Positions 1 through 8,515 are shown, counted from the stretch's first letter. The stretch: 64,000 nucleotides of DNA from an uncultured Methanobrevibacter sp. (GCA_900319985.1 ONQL01000003.1:7053-71052); one strand, 5' to 3'. The notes: generated from the letters alone by a model not told the origin. Program-made: numbers and translations.

Positions 1-196
1 AAAAGAAAACTGCCTTTGTCCATGACGGATTGAACAATATTATAAGATATGCAACTGCAATCATTATCAATATAATCGCAGTAGCCAAAACATCATTGGT
101 TAACGGTTGGTGTCTTAAAATTGGAGATACAGCCCAAACAATTAACATAATAGCTAACAACACACCCAATACTTTAAACATTTTAACGTTTGCCAT
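1..196 (-). CDS. small membrane protein, 3' end outside window
   Basis: The gene reads leftward from an ATG at 196 and runs off the window edge, so only the first 65 codons are seen. The visible protein starts MANVKMFKVLGV and has two hydrophobic helices (about residues 7-24 and 39-56) separated by a short polar stretch with RHQPLTND. No domain is recognised. The open frame on the opposite strand at 30-227 is its shadow. No clear ribosome binding site precedes the ATG. The gene shares a 60-base upstream region with the divergent gene at 258. Function unknown; likely an integral membrane protein. Confidence 0.6.
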   Translation of the reverse strand, partial: MANVKMFKVLGVLLAIMLIVWAVSPILRHQPLTNDVLATAIILIMIAVAYLIILFNPSWTKAVFF

Positions 197-257
197 AATA
201 ACACTAATCTTAATTTCAACTTCATAATATTTATATCATTTTATCTAATGAATACAT

Positions 258-587
258 ATGGAACGAGCAGTTTGGATAATTTTAAATAAAAATTTTTCAC
301 TAACATTGGACAGTGAGATAAAAGAAGGTAAAATTACTGATAAAAAATTTTCCCCAGGAGGAGACATTTGGACTGAAGAACTTCCCCGTTTAGGTTTCAG
401 CGATGAAAACATCCAAAATGATTATGATAATTTTATAAAAGACATCATTGCATTATTCAGCGAACCAAATGCAGATAATGTATTCATAGATGCAAAAATA
501 GGTGAAGAGTCAGAATACATAAATGCCAAAAGTCCATTATTAATTAGAAAAATAGAAGAATATAGTGTAGATGAAATTATAGAATAG
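258..587 (+). CDS. hypothetical protein, 109 aa
   Basis: An acidic soluble protein with no family I recognise. It begins MERAVWIILNKNF and contains the segment SPGGDIWTEELPRLGFSDE. No signal peptide, membrane helix or cysteine motif is seen. The start is the ATG at 258; a TTTATAT element centred near 233 lies about 25 bases upstream, so the transcript would be leaderless. The 3' end overlaps the end of the convergent membrane-protein gene by 11 bases. Real coding is supported by the uninterrupted frame and typical codon use, not by homology. Confidence 0.65.
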   Translation: MERAVWIILNKNFSLTLDSEIKEGKITDKKFSPGGDIWTEELPRLGFSDENIQNDYDNFIKDIIALFSEPNADNVFIDAKIGEESEYINAKSPLLIRKIEEYSVDEIIE

Positions 588-915
588 CATTCGCTTTATT
601 CAACACGTCATCCATACTATCAAATTCAAGCTTTTCGCCGTCTTCCCCTACTTTTTCTGTTGTAATTAAAACATGTGGAGATGCCCATAGGTAAGAATAG
701 GTAAAGTAAACCAAATTAATAATTAAAAATAATGAAGATACTGAGAATGCCAATATTAAACAGACTACCTGTATCAAAACATTTCCATATCGTCTTTTTT
801 TCATTAAAACAAAGGAATCTCCAGTTTCAACAACTTTAAATTTTTTTTCAGACAATTGTTCGGAAATTTTGTCTATCTCTTTTGAACTGTCTGCACTCAA
901 TATAAAAAGTTTCAT
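577..915 (-). CDS. membrane-anchored hypothetical protein, 112 aa
   Basis: The N-terminal 40 residues look like a small alpha/beta fold (MKLFILSADSSKEIDKI). One long or two short hydrophobic segments follow (about 46-75), then a C-terminal polar tail. Function not recognised. The ATG lies one base after the stop codon of the nitroreductase gene, so it is the last gene of the minus-strand operon that includes the nitroreductase. Its end overlaps the convergent gene ending at 587. Confidence 0.65.
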   Translation of the reverse strand: MKLFILSADSSKEIDKISEQLSEKKFKVVETGDSFVLMKKRRYGNVLIQVVCLILAFSVSSLFLIINLVYFTYSYLWASPHVLITTEKVGEDGEKLEFDSMDDVLNKANAIL

Positions 916-916
916 T

Positions 917-1426
917 TTAATCTACATACACAACAAATTCATCCAACTCTTTTCTTGGAGTATCTCTTGGTTCAGCATTCGGATATCCTAAAGGAGTAAA
1001 CAAAACAACTTCTTCGTTTTCATCCAAGTTTAAAAATTCATAAGCTTTATTTTTCTTGAATGCACCAATGTAGCAGGTGCCTAATCCCACATCAGTAGCT
1101 GCAAGAATAATATGGTCCATTACAATAGTTGCATCAATATCTGCAATGTTTTTTCCATCCCAAGGTCTGGTCCATGCTTTGTCTCTTAAAGCAACGACAG
1201 CTATAACGTATGGAGCTTCAACAAACCATTTTGCAGCGTAGATTTCAGATAATTCCTGTTTATATTTTTTAGCATCAATAACAAACACCTTAAACGGTTG
1301 TGCATTAACACCTGTAGGTGCTATTGTTGCGGCATTCAAAACATATTCAATTTTTTCTTTTTCAACTTCCTTGTCCAAATATCCTCTTACACTATATCTT
1401 TTCTTAATAACATCTAAAAATTCCAT
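917..1426 (-). CDS. nitroreductase family protein
   Basis: FMN-dependent nitroreductase-like oxidoreductase of about 169 aa, a normal length for the short single-domain family. Visible signatures are the N-terminal KKRYSVRGYLDKEV segment (FMN-phosphate binding Arg/Ser), APTGVNAQPFKVFV, the DHIILAATDVGLGTCYIG helix and the C-terminal LGYPNAEPRDTPRK. The frame is open from 1441, but the ATG at 1426 is preceded by GGAAGGT at good spacing and is chosen as the start; it overlaps the 3' end of the citrate-synthase-like gene region. Its position at the end of the organic-acid operon suggests a redox role there, but the substrate is unknown. It could equally be a general NAD(P)H:acceptor reductase. 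Confidence 0.85.
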   Translation of the reverse strand: MEFLDVIKKRYSVRGYLDKEVEKEKIEYVLNAATIAPTGVNAQPFKVFVIDAKKYKQELSEIYAAKWFVEAPYVIAVVALRDKAWTRPWDGKNIADIDATIVMDHIILAATDVGLGTCYIGAFKKNKAYEFLNLDENEEVVLFTPLGYPNAEPRDTPRKELDEFVVYVD

Positions 1427-1430
1427 ATTA

Positions 1431-2228
1431 TTACCTTCCATAATATTCTATATCATCAAGATCGCAAAATTTTCTGAATTCATCTTCTTCCATATTCTCT
1501 TCATTGATATGGGCTATGATTCCCGGAACCCTACCAATAATAAAAACGCCAAGTCCCATTTCTGGAGTAAATGCCAAATCAGATAAAATAGCTGCATTTG
1601 CACCATCAACATTCAGCCTTATTCTTTTCTTTTGAAAAATCAAATCTTCAAGAGCCAATGCTAATTTAATATGAGGTCCAACAAATCCCTCTTTTATGAC
1701 AATGTCCATTAATTTATCGGCTCTGGGATCAACATCATGATACCTGTGGCCAAAACCAGGGAGTTTTTCATCACCAAAGTTATATTCATTATAAATGTCA
1801 ATGGCCAAACTTGCAATTTGCTTATTGTCCAGATTTGAATCTTCAGTCAAATAAAGAGATTTTATCTTGGATTGATACAATTCCATTGTTTTTTGAATTG
1901 CGCCAGCATGCTTATGTCCAAAAGACAGTAACGCTCCTGCAACTGCAGAATTGATAGGTGAACCTGAAGAAGCAACCAGACGTGCAGTTTGAGTACTAGG
2001 TGGAGTAACTCCATGGTCACAAAATGAAACCAGAACATGATTGAAGATTCTTCCTTCCTTAATTGATGGCAATCTACCTTTCAATAATAGGTAAATCATA
2101 TCACTATACCTAATCTTTTCAATCAAATCCCTTTGATTGTAGCCTCGTGTAATAATTTTATCCTTTTCAACTTTGGAAATACTTGTCTTTAAAGAACGAG
2201 GATTAACTCTAAAATTATTTTCTCGCAT
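1431..2228 (-). CDS. short citrate synthase / citryl-CoA lyase-like protein
   Basis: This 265-aa protein is far shorter than citrate synthase (about 370-430 aa) and matches the size of a stand-alone citryl-CoA lyase, the citrate-synthase-like C-terminal part of ATP-citrate lyase. Catalytic landmarks are present: FGHKHAGAIQ, GFGHRYHDVDPRADK with the conserved His and Asp, and RLNVDGANAAILSDL. Family members form or cleave a citrate-type CoA ester into acetyl-CoA and a 2-oxoacid. It may have its own promoter: the minus strand reads TTTATATAC centred near 2277, about 49 bases before the ATG. Its neighbours are a fumarase-like hydratase and a MmgE/PrpD protein, which fits tricarboxylate chemistry. 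Direction and substrate are not determined. Confidence 0.8.
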   Translation of the reverse strand: MRENNFRVNPRSLKTSISKVEKDKIITRGYNQRDLIEKIRYSDMIYLLLKGRLPSIKEGRIFNHVLVSFCDHGVTPPSTQTARLVASSGSPINSAVAGALLSFGHKHAGAIQKTMELYQSKIKSLYLTEDSNLDNKQIASLAIDIYNEYNFGDEKLPGFGHRYHDVDPRADKLMDIVIKEGFVGPHIKLALALEDLIFQKKRIRLNVDGANAAILSDLAFTPEMGLGVFIIGRVPGIIAHINEENMEEDEFRKFCDLDDIEYYGR

Positions 2229-2283
2229 GATTCTCTTATCCTATTTTAATTAATTAAAATAACATTAATAAAGTATATAAATT

Positions 2284-3156
2284 TTACAACTTTAAACAGG
2301 CAACCCTTGGTTCAACAAAACAAGAAGGCCTGACTGAAACTATCCTAACACCGCTTGCCCTTTGATTGCCTATATTGACATATGATCCTAAAACGGTCGT
2401 ATTTCCACCTAAACCCAGAGGACCAATTTGAGTTTCATTCAATCTATCAGTAACGAACTTTTCGATTTCATTTTGATTATTCAAGTTGCCATAAGCAATT
2501 GATTTCAATAAAAGAGATGTAGCTTCAAAATGAGTTCTTCCTATGCCAATTGCCGGAATAGATGGAGTGCAACCAAGCATTTTTAAAGAATCCTCCAACC
2601 AATCAACTGCAGTATTAATTACATTTGAAAAAGAACGTTTGTGATAAACTCTAAATGTTTTTGCCCTTATTTCAGGACCTCCTCCTTCAAGCAGAAAATG
2701 AATGTTTAAAGTATCCGGAGAAACATCCCGTTTATATGTTGACTCATCATTTACTGAGTCAATCAAAATTGGGGCCGGCTTAAGCATTCCAGGACTTTCA
2801 AATAAACCTTGACTTTGTTCTATTCTTTCAATTTCATTGCCTTTTACTGCCATAGGTCTTGCAGGAAGATTATTTAATCCCAATTCAATTCCTTTATGGA
2901 TTTTATTTAAAAGATCCCCAGTAATTTGTCTTTCACAGCCCACTTCAATAATAACATGAGCAATGCCCGTGTCATCACATAACGGAAATCTGGTATCTTG
3001 GGCAACTTCATAATTTTCTAAAATCTGTGATAAGCACCAGGCGGCATTATCATCTGTTTCAATTTCAATAGCTTTTTTTAAAGCGTTTAACTTATCTTTT
3101 GACAACCGGGTTGATGCTTCAACGATGGAATTGGAAATATCTTCAATAACATCCAT
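2284..3156 (-). CDS. fumarate hydratase class I alpha-like hydro-lyase
   Basis: The 290-aa protein matches the N-terminal (alpha) part of the iron-sulfur class I fumarase/tartrate dehydratase family. Likely [4Fe-4S] cysteines lie in PLCDDTGIAH, in MLGCTPSIPAIGIG and near the C-terminus in RPSCFVEPR. IGRTHFEA and GLGGNTTVLGSYV are further family motifs. The frame opens earlier at 3318, but that stretch overlaps the previous gene; the ATG at 3156, four bases after the upstream stop, is chosen. The beta subunit needed by two-subunit class I fumarases is not adjacent. It sits between the TIM-barrel and citryl-CoA lyase-like genes. Substrate could be fumarate, tartrate, mesaconate or another hydroxyacid. 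Confidence 0.82.
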   Translation of the reverse strand: MDVIEDISNSIVEASTRLSKDKLNALKKAIEIETDDNAAWCLSQILENYEVAQDTRFPLCDDTGIAHVIIEVGCERQITGDLLNKIHKGIELGLNNLPARPMAVKGNEIERIEQSQGLFESPGMLKPAPILIDSVNDESTYKRDVSPDTLNIHFLLEGGGPEIRAKTFRVYHKRSFSNVINTAVDWLEDSLKMLGCTPSIPAIGIGRTHFEATSLLLKSIAYGNLNNQNEIEKFVTDRLNETQIGPLGLGGNTTVLGSYVNIGNQRASGVRIVSVRPSCFVEPRVACLKL

Positions 3157-3160
3157 AAAA

Positions 3161-4063
3161 TCACTCAGGAATTGACAAATACTTAGAATCTTCTGGAGAT
3201 GGAATCGCATCTGACATATAACTATCAATAACTCTTTTAACCAACATGACCTGTTTAATTCTGGCCACAGCCTCTTTTTCTGTAGTATCCCAATTATGAT
3301 TAGCTGCAACAGACCCACCAGTTTTCAAATAAACCGGAGACGCTACTTTAATAAAATCAGGAACTTCATAATGCCTTATAAATCCACCTGTAGACTTGGG
3401 ATTTTCAGTATGCAAATCAATTGGAATATCAATTGCATTTCTAATGGAGGCAATCATTGGAATTTGCAAATCACGAACAGGATTTAATGAATTAAGACCA
3501 ACATTTTCGAGTAAAATTGCAGAAGCAGGATTGCAGTGACCCGCATGAGCAGACAGTTTGAAATGAACATTTAATGGTATTTCGCCGGCTTTTCTCATTT
3601 TATTTAAAACGTACAGAAGACCCTCATCATACAACAGGATTCCGCGAACACCCAACCTGCAAGCTCGTTTAACATCTTCAATGGCATAAACCAGATTATC
3701 ATAGCCCCTTAACCTATATCCTATTCTGCTACCTTCTTTAGTGTGAACAGTTGCTGAAGTGTCATAAGTTGCTCTAGGCCCTACGGCTAAAAACAATTCA
3801 CATCCATAGTCCATGGCCAAATTAACCATTTCCTTAATTTCTTCATCGGTCAGCATCATTATTCCTTTGGTTTGGGTAACCCTATGAATAAATATATTAT
3901 TTTTAACTGATTCTTTTAAAAGAGCATCCATGGTTTTTGGGGATTGGATTCCCGGAACTTCAAAACGATATTGACCCCCATCTTTGAACCTTTTGTCAGA
4001 TTGAAAATCATTGCGAGTATCTTCAATACCAATTTTTTTAAGAAATTCTTTTGTTTCATCCAT
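3161..4063 (-). CDS. TIM-barrel protein of the organic-acid cluster (U32-peptidase-like)
   Basis: A 300-aa protein with alternating strands and helices typical of a TIM barrel. Notable pieces are FLAVGPRATYDTSATVHT, LRGYDNLVYAIEDVKRA, VRGILLYDEGLLYVL, FKLSAHAGHCNPASA and IPIDLHTENPKSTGG. The many conserved His, Asp and Glu residues suggest a metal-dependent enzyme. Similarity to proteins loosely annotated as U32 peptidases is my impression only; no proteolytic role is shown. It lies five bases after the mmgE-like gene and four bases before the fumarase-like gene, so it is co-transcribed with enzymes of carboxylic acids. A lyase, epimerase or aldolase acting on the same substrate is as likely. 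Confidence 0.6.
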   Translation of the reverse strand: MDETKEFLKKIGIEDTRNDFQSDKRFKDGGQYRFEVPGIQSPKTMDALLKESVKNNIFIHRVTQTKGIMMLTDEEIKEMVNLAMDYGCELFLAVGPRATYDTSATVHTKEGSRIGYRLRGYDNLVYAIEDVKRACRLGVRGILLYDEGLLYVLNKMRKAGEIPLNVHFKLSAHAGHCNPASAILLENVGLNSLNPVRDLQIPMIASIRNAIDIPIDLHTENPKSTGGFIRHYEVPDFIKVASPVYLKTGGSVAANHNWDTTEKEAVARIKQVMLVKRVIDSYMSDAIPSPEDSKYLSIPE

Positions 4064-4068
4064 AATAT

Positions 4069-5478
4069 CTACCTGTTTAATTTATCGACAATATAAGACA
4101 TGGAATAATCTTCCAAAGAATCTATGACAGTCAAATTCTTTATATCATACATGGGATTCAATCCTTTAAATTTATCAATGAGTTCCCTTAACTGCAAGGG
4201 GTTTTCAAAATCACCCTTAGGAAGAAGTGTTAAATTTTGAAATACGCCATTTCTAAACTGTTCATCCAATTTGATAATAACATTTGAAGGCCTTTTATCA
4301 GGATATAATGCATTCAGCTTATCATCAGAAATCAAAATCATTTTGTTTGCAATATTCTTAATGCTTTTTACAACATCAACATTGGAATAATTATCTAAAA
4401 GACCATAATCTATCAGTTGATTGATGGAATCCACACTAACTTCTCCAACAACCAATGAAATTGCCACCGCATAAGGTAAACTCTGTTTAAGCTCTTCGAG
4501 ATTCTTCGGATTAAAATTATTATGCTCCGCAGCTATTTTATATGTCTTAACAGCAACATTATCAATGTGCTCATATTCATCACCAATACTGGCCTTAAGC
4601 TTTAATGCAGTGTCAATTGAAGAATGCAAATGTCTGCAAAACGGATATTTTTTAAAGTAAATATCTCTAACTCGGACTTTACCAACATCTTTGAGAGCAT
4701 TCTCAAATGAGAAATTCTCCATGTTGAAATCCGTATTATCAAAAACCATTGTTTTTAGAAAACCTTCATCACCTTCAAAGATAGTTCCACTACCTGTAAA
4801 ACCATTTCTTGCCAACAATGCAGACAATAATCCATTATATGCAGCTTTTCCGGCATGCAATGCTTTGCCCATAGAACCGCCATGATCAGACTCCAAAAGA
4901 CCTGCAGCTTGAGTACCGCACAATCCCAAAGCATTAATAATTTGTTTTTCATCAAGTTTTAATAATTTAGAAGCGACTGCGCCTGCAATAAAAGTACCAA
5001 TAGTGCCTGTCGTATGGAATCCTTTATTTCTATGGTCTGGATTAACCAATTTGCCCAATAAAATTCCCACTTCATATCCTACCATTACACCTTCTAAAAA
5101 TTCTTTCCCACTTAAATCATTACTTTGAGAAATCGCCAGTGCAGTTGGAAAAATGACAGCCCCCAAATGAATTTGAGCACCTCTATGACCATCATCCAAT
5201 TCAAGCACATGAGCGGCAACACCATTTAAAAAAGCAGCACTTAGAATATCGGTTTTTACTTTTTTACCAATGACTGATGCTTTCATATTCAAATTTAAGT
5301 TTCCAGAAAATATTTCTTCAACTGTATTGAAAGCTATATTAGATGCATCTTCACAAGACCCCCTGTAAGTTACTCCAAAGAAGTCTAAAAATGCAGCTTT
5401 AACAGTAGTGATGGATTCGACAGTTGCCTGTTCATATCTATAGTTTGAAATAAATTTAGAAATATTTTGTAAAAACAT
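4069..5478 (-). CDS. MmgE/PrpD family protein
   Basis: A 469-aa, full-length member of the family that includes 2-methylcitrate dehydratase (PrpD), cis-aconitate decarboxylase and iminodisuccinate epimerase. Visible family features are FLNGVAAHVLELDDGHRGAQIHLGAVIFP, the GFHTTGTIGTFIAGAVAS helix, LGLCGTQAAGLLE, GKALHAGKAAYNG and KKYPFCRHLHSSID. It is the first gene of the four-enzyme run. An AGGTGTTTT motif precedes the ATG. Its role is presumably a dehydration, isomerisation or decarboxylation of the acid handled by the neighbours. The exact reaction cannot be told from sequence within this family. Confidence 0.87.
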   Translation of the reverse strand: MFLQNISKFISNYRYEQATVESITTVKAAFLDFFGVTYRGSCEDASNIAFNTVEEIFSGNLNLNMKASVIGKKVKTDILSAAFLNGVAAHVLELDDGHRGAQIHLGAVIFPTALAISQSNDLSGKEFLEGVMVGYEVGILLGKLVNPDHRNKGFHTTGTIGTFIAGAVASKLLKLDEKQIINALGLCGTQAAGLLESDHGGSMGKALHAGKAAYNGLLSALLARNGFTGSGTIFEGDEGFLKTMVFDNTDFNMENFSFENALKDVGKVRVRDIYFKKYPFCRHLHSSIDTALKLKASIGDEYEHIDNVAVKTYKIAAEHNNFNPKNLEELKQSLPYAVAISLVVGEVSVDSINQLIDYGLLDNYSNVDVVKSIKNIANKMILISDDKLNALYPDKRPSNVIIKLDEQFRNGVFQNLTLLPKGDFENPLQLRELIDKFKGLNPMYDIKNLTVIDSLEDYSMSYIVDKLNR

Positions 5479-5569
5479 AAAACACCTATAATTAGTATAT
5501 GTAAAAAGAACTATTAAAGTTAACTTATAATTTAAAACAATTTTTCAAAAAGAAAGAAAAAAAAGAAAG

Positions 5570-6061
5570 TTAAACGGCGGGAACTCCTGTAAGAACCAAA
5601 ACTACATGTGCCACGATTGCCGCGCCATAATAAGTAGCCGCAATAACCAGAACAGTTACAACAATAGCTCTCCAACCTAAAGATTTAAATTCATTCCAAC
5701 TTTTACCCATTCCAATACCGACATAAGCTAAAAATACAGTCACTATAGATAAAAGTTCAACCTTTGAAACATAATAAAGCACAAATTCAGATGTAGGCAT
5801 TCCTGGAAAAGCCAGTATAATACCAAATACACTGATGTAAATAATTGAAGAAATGTTAAAAGGTAAATACCTTTCCATCCATACGCCTGCAAGAGTAATA
5901 CCTGATAAAATACCCATTCCAACTAAAGAATCAGTTATAGGATGTTTATAACCTAAATAATTGCCAATGACAGTGATAACTGAAAATATCGCCAATAATA
6001 AAATCCAATTAAAAATTCCATGAACTGAAATATTTTCAGATCCATCAATCAACTCAGGCAT
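5570..6061 (-). CDS. small membrane partner of DUF3100 protein, copy 1
   Basis: A 163-aa very hydrophobic protein with about five membrane helices. It begins MPELIDGSENISVHGIF and has the segment FLAYVGIGMGKSWNEFKSLGWRA before the last helix. Its ATG overlaps the last base of the upstream DUF3100 gene's TAA, which implies coupled translation and probably a two-subunit membrane complex. It is about 75 percent similar by eye to the protein at 7118-7606. Function is not established; with DUF3100 it is inferred to form a carboxylate transporter feeding the enzymes encoded downstream. A T-rich stretch on the minus strand follows the gene. Confidence 0.72.
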   Translation of the reverse strand: MPELIDGSENISVHGIFNWILLLAIFSVITVIGNYLGYKHPITDSLVGMGILSGITLAGVWMERYLPFNISSIIYISVFGIILAFPGMPTSEFVLYYVSKVELLSIVTVFLAYVGIGMGKSWNEFKSLGWRAIVVTVLVIAATYYGAAIVAHVVLVLTGVPAV

Positions 6062-6936
6062 TAGTCCTCCTCCTTTTTAGTAATTGAATCCTTTCCGATT
6101 TTTGGCTCTAGCCACCTGTACATCCTTTCAGTCAATGGAAGGGCAATAAATATTACAATATAAATACCTACACAGAAAGACAACAAATTACTGAATCCAG
6201 CAAATGCTTCAATTTGAGATTCCATTCCAGGAAATGCTGCAAGAGTCGGACCGATAGCAGCCGCATTCATACTGGCACTTCCAACACCACTGGCCATAGC
6301 GAAAGCATAAGGATGCAATGGCAGGAATGACAATGACAAAGTAACAAGGAAACTGATGAAAATTGTACCTATTACAGTACCTATAATGAATATTGCAAAA
6401 ACCCCTCTGGATTCAGGAGAATTAAAACCATACCTATCAACAACTACAGCCACATTGGGTTCACGACCAATTGAATTGGTCATACCGATAGCTTCTTCCT
6501 TAAATCCTAAAAACAATGCAATAGGAAGAACCAAAATTGTTGCCAAATGCCCCACTTCCTGTAAAATCAATGCGGGACCCATTGTAAAAATCAAATGAAT
6601 TGACTGACCACTAGAAACAGCCAACTTAGCAATCAAAACACCAATAAAAAGCATCATAGCTCCCTCAGCAATGCGTGCCTGTTTTCTTCCAATCCAAGTA
6701 ATAGGCTTTGCCAAATAAAACGCCAAGCCCAATACAATAGTATAAATCAAAGGCATTATAGTGATTGCAACATCCTCAGTTATGGGAATTTTTTGAGTGC
6801 CAATCAACTCAGCAATAACTACCAAAATAAGTACAGTACCATGTAATCTATAATCTCTCCACGGATTCTTCTTTAAGATTCGTTTATCAGTTTTTTCACG
6901 ATAAATATGTTCAACCTGTTCAGGATTATCTTTCAT
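6061..6936 (-). CDS. DUF3100 membrane protein, copy 1
   Basis: A multi-pass membrane protein of about 291 aa, recognised as the uncharacterised DUF3100 family. After a charged start (VEHIYREKTDKRILKKNPWRD) there are about eight helices. The loops FAMASGVGSASMNAAAIGP and GMTNSIGREPNV are small-residue and charged motifs like those in substrate-binding hairpins of secondary transporters. The ATG at 6936 lies 13 bases after GGAGTG, which is too far. An in-frame ATT at 6942 has the spacing seen in the paralogue and may be the real start. A TATA-like TTTATAAAT is centred near 7015. Proposed role: uptake or export of an organic acid (inference). Confidence 0.8.
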   Translation of the reverse strand: MKDNPEQVEHIYREKTDKRILKKNPWRDYRLHGTVLILVVIAELIGTQKIPITEDVAITIMPLIYTIVLGLAFYLAKPITWIGRKQARIAEGAMMLFIGVLIAKLAVSSGQSIHLIFTMGPALILQEVGHLATILVLPIALFLGFKEEAIGMTNSIGREPNVAVVVDRYGFNSPESRGVFAIFIIGTVIGTIFISFLVTLSLSFLPLHPYAFAMASGVGSASMNAAAIGPTLAAFPGMESQIEAFAGFSNLLSFCVGIYIVIFIALPLTERMYRWLEPKIGKDSITKKEED

Positions 6937-7117
6937 AGGAATACTGGCCCACTCCTAATTTGTATGAAAAATTTAATAAAATGTATTTAATATTACCTTT
7001 CTAAAAACACATTTATAAATCAATAGCATTTAATTTTCAAAATTTCACTAAATACGAATAAAAATTTATAACAATATGAGGCAAAAATACACAAAAAGAG
7101 AATAAAAATTAAAAAAG

Positions 7118-7606
7118 TTATGCTGGAACACCAGTCATAACCAAGACAATATGAGCCACAATAGCGGATCCGAAATATGTGGATGCAATAACCAGCATTG
7201 TAACAATGATTGCTCTCCATCCAAGAGCTTTAAACTCATCCCAACTTTTACCCATACCTATACCGACATAAGCTAAAAATACAGTAACAATTGATAACAA
7301 TTCAACCTTTGAAACATAATAAAGAACTGTTTCAGATGTTGGAACTCCAGGAAATGCTATGAATATACCAATTACACTTATATAAATTATTGAAGATATG
7401 TCTAACGGAAGTTTACGCTCCAGCCAGACTCCAATTAATGTAATCAAAGCTAAAATTCCCATTCCTATAAATGAATCAGCAAGAGGATGGCCATACCCAA
7501 TAAAATTTCCAATAACCGTAATTACTGAAAAAATTGTCAACAACAAAATCCAGTTAAATACACCATGAGTAGACACATCAACAGGTTCATCAATCAGTTC
7601 AACCAT
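7118..7606 (-). CDS. small membrane partner of DUF3100 protein, copy 2
   Basis: A 162-aa membrane protein and close paralogue of the product of 5570-6061. It shares HGVFNWILLL, the ISSIIYISV helix, AFPGVPTSE, YYVSKVELLSIVTVFLAYVG and GMGKSWDEFKALGWRA. Its ATG follows the DUF3100 copy 2 stop codon directly (TAA then ATG), the same arrangement as in copy 1. The two pairs therefore arose by duplication of a two-gene unit. The start codons and boundaries are clear. Function unknown; likely a subunit of a membrane transporter. Confidence 0.72.
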   Translation of the reverse strand: MVELIDEPVDVSTHGVFNWILLLTIFSVITVIGNFIGYGHPLADSFIGMGILALITLIGVWLERKLPLDISSIIYISVIGIFIAFPGVPTSETVLYYVSKVELLSIVTVFLAYVGIGMGKSWDEFKALGWRAIIVTMLVIASTYFGSAIVAHIVLVMTGVPA

Positions 7607-8515
7607 TTAGTTACCCCCATTACTTGCCATATCGTCATCAGTGGAATCAGAACCTTTCTTATGATTTCTTCCAAGTTTAGGCTCCAATATATAATATAAT
7701 TTTTCAGTCAACGGCAATGCTATAAATATCACAATATACAGACTGAAAGAAAATGATAACAGATTACTGAATCCTGCAAATGCCTCAATATTGGTTTCCA
7801 ATGCTGGAAATGCAGCAAGAGTTGGACCTAAAGCAGCCGCATTCATACTGGCGCTTCCAACACCACTGGCCATAGCAAAAGCATAAGGATGCAAAGGTAA
7901 TAGTGAAGTACTCAAACTAGCTAAAAAGCTAATGAATACAGTACCTATTATAGTTCCGATAATGAATAATGCAAAAACACCCCTAGACTCTGGAGAATTA
8001 AATCCATACTTATCTACAACAATACCCACTTCAGGTTCACGGCCAATTGAATTGGTCATACCAATAGCTTCTCTTTTAAATCCTAAAAGTATGGCCACAG
8101 GAAGTGCAATCAAAAGTGTTGCCAAATGCCCCAATTCCTGAAGTAATAAAGCAGGACCCATTTCAAAAATCAAATGAATTGATTGACCACTGGAAACAGC
8201 CAACTTAGCAATCAAAACACCAATAAATAGCATCATAGCCCCTTCAGCAATACGGGCTTGTTTTCTTCCAATCCAAAAAATAGGTTTGGCCAGATAAAAA
8301 ATTAATCCTAAAACCATTGCATAAAGCAAAGGCATTATTGAAACTTCAACACTTTCAGACAATGGAATTTTAATTGGACCTATCAGCTCTGCAACAACAA
8401 CAAGCAAAAGTACAGTAGCATGCAACCTATAGTCCTTCCAAGGATTTTTTTTCAAAATTCTCTTATCGGTTTTTTCACGATATATATGATTAACTTGATT
8501 CGTCTCATCAGAAAT
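7607..8515 (-). CDS. DUF3100 membrane protein, copy 2 (probable ATT start)
   Basis: Paralogue of the DUF3100 protein at 6061-6936, with the same N-terminus HIYREKTDKRILKKNPW, GMTNSIGREPEV and FAMASGVGSASMNAAA motifs, and about eight helices. The C-terminus is longer and polar (HKKGSDSTDDD). There is no ATG near the point where the two proteins begin to align. GGAGTG, seven bases of spacer and ATT (8515) occur at exactly the matching position in both paralogues, so I place the start there. The first in-frame ATG, at 8548, would lie only a few bases after the TSS expected from the TATA box at about 8578-8585 and would add an unaligned tail. A GTG at 8656 precedes the TATA box. Confidence 0.75.
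   Translation of the reverse strand: MSDETNQVNHIYREKTDKRILKKNPWKDYRLHATVLLLVVVAELIGPIKIPLSESVEVSIMPLLYAMVLGLIFYLAKPIFWIGRKQARIAEGAMMLFIGVLIAKLAVSSGQSIHLIFEMGPALLLQELGHLATLLIALPVAILLGFKREAIGMTNSIGREPEVGIVVDKYGFNSPESRGVFALFIIGTIIGTVFISFLASLSTSLLPLHPYAFAMASGVGSASMNAAALGPTLAAFPALETNIEAFAGFSNLLSFSFSLYIVIFIALPLTEKLYYILEPKLGRNHKKGSDSTDDDMASNGGN

Noticed and set aside
30..227. 65-codon open frame on the + strand
   Set aside because: It is the opposite strand of a better membrane-protein frame running off the left edge, with ATG at 196.
2284..3318. Longer fumarase-like frame starting at 3318
   Set aside because: The first 54 codons overlap the upstream gene; the ATG at 3156 fits homologues and spacing.
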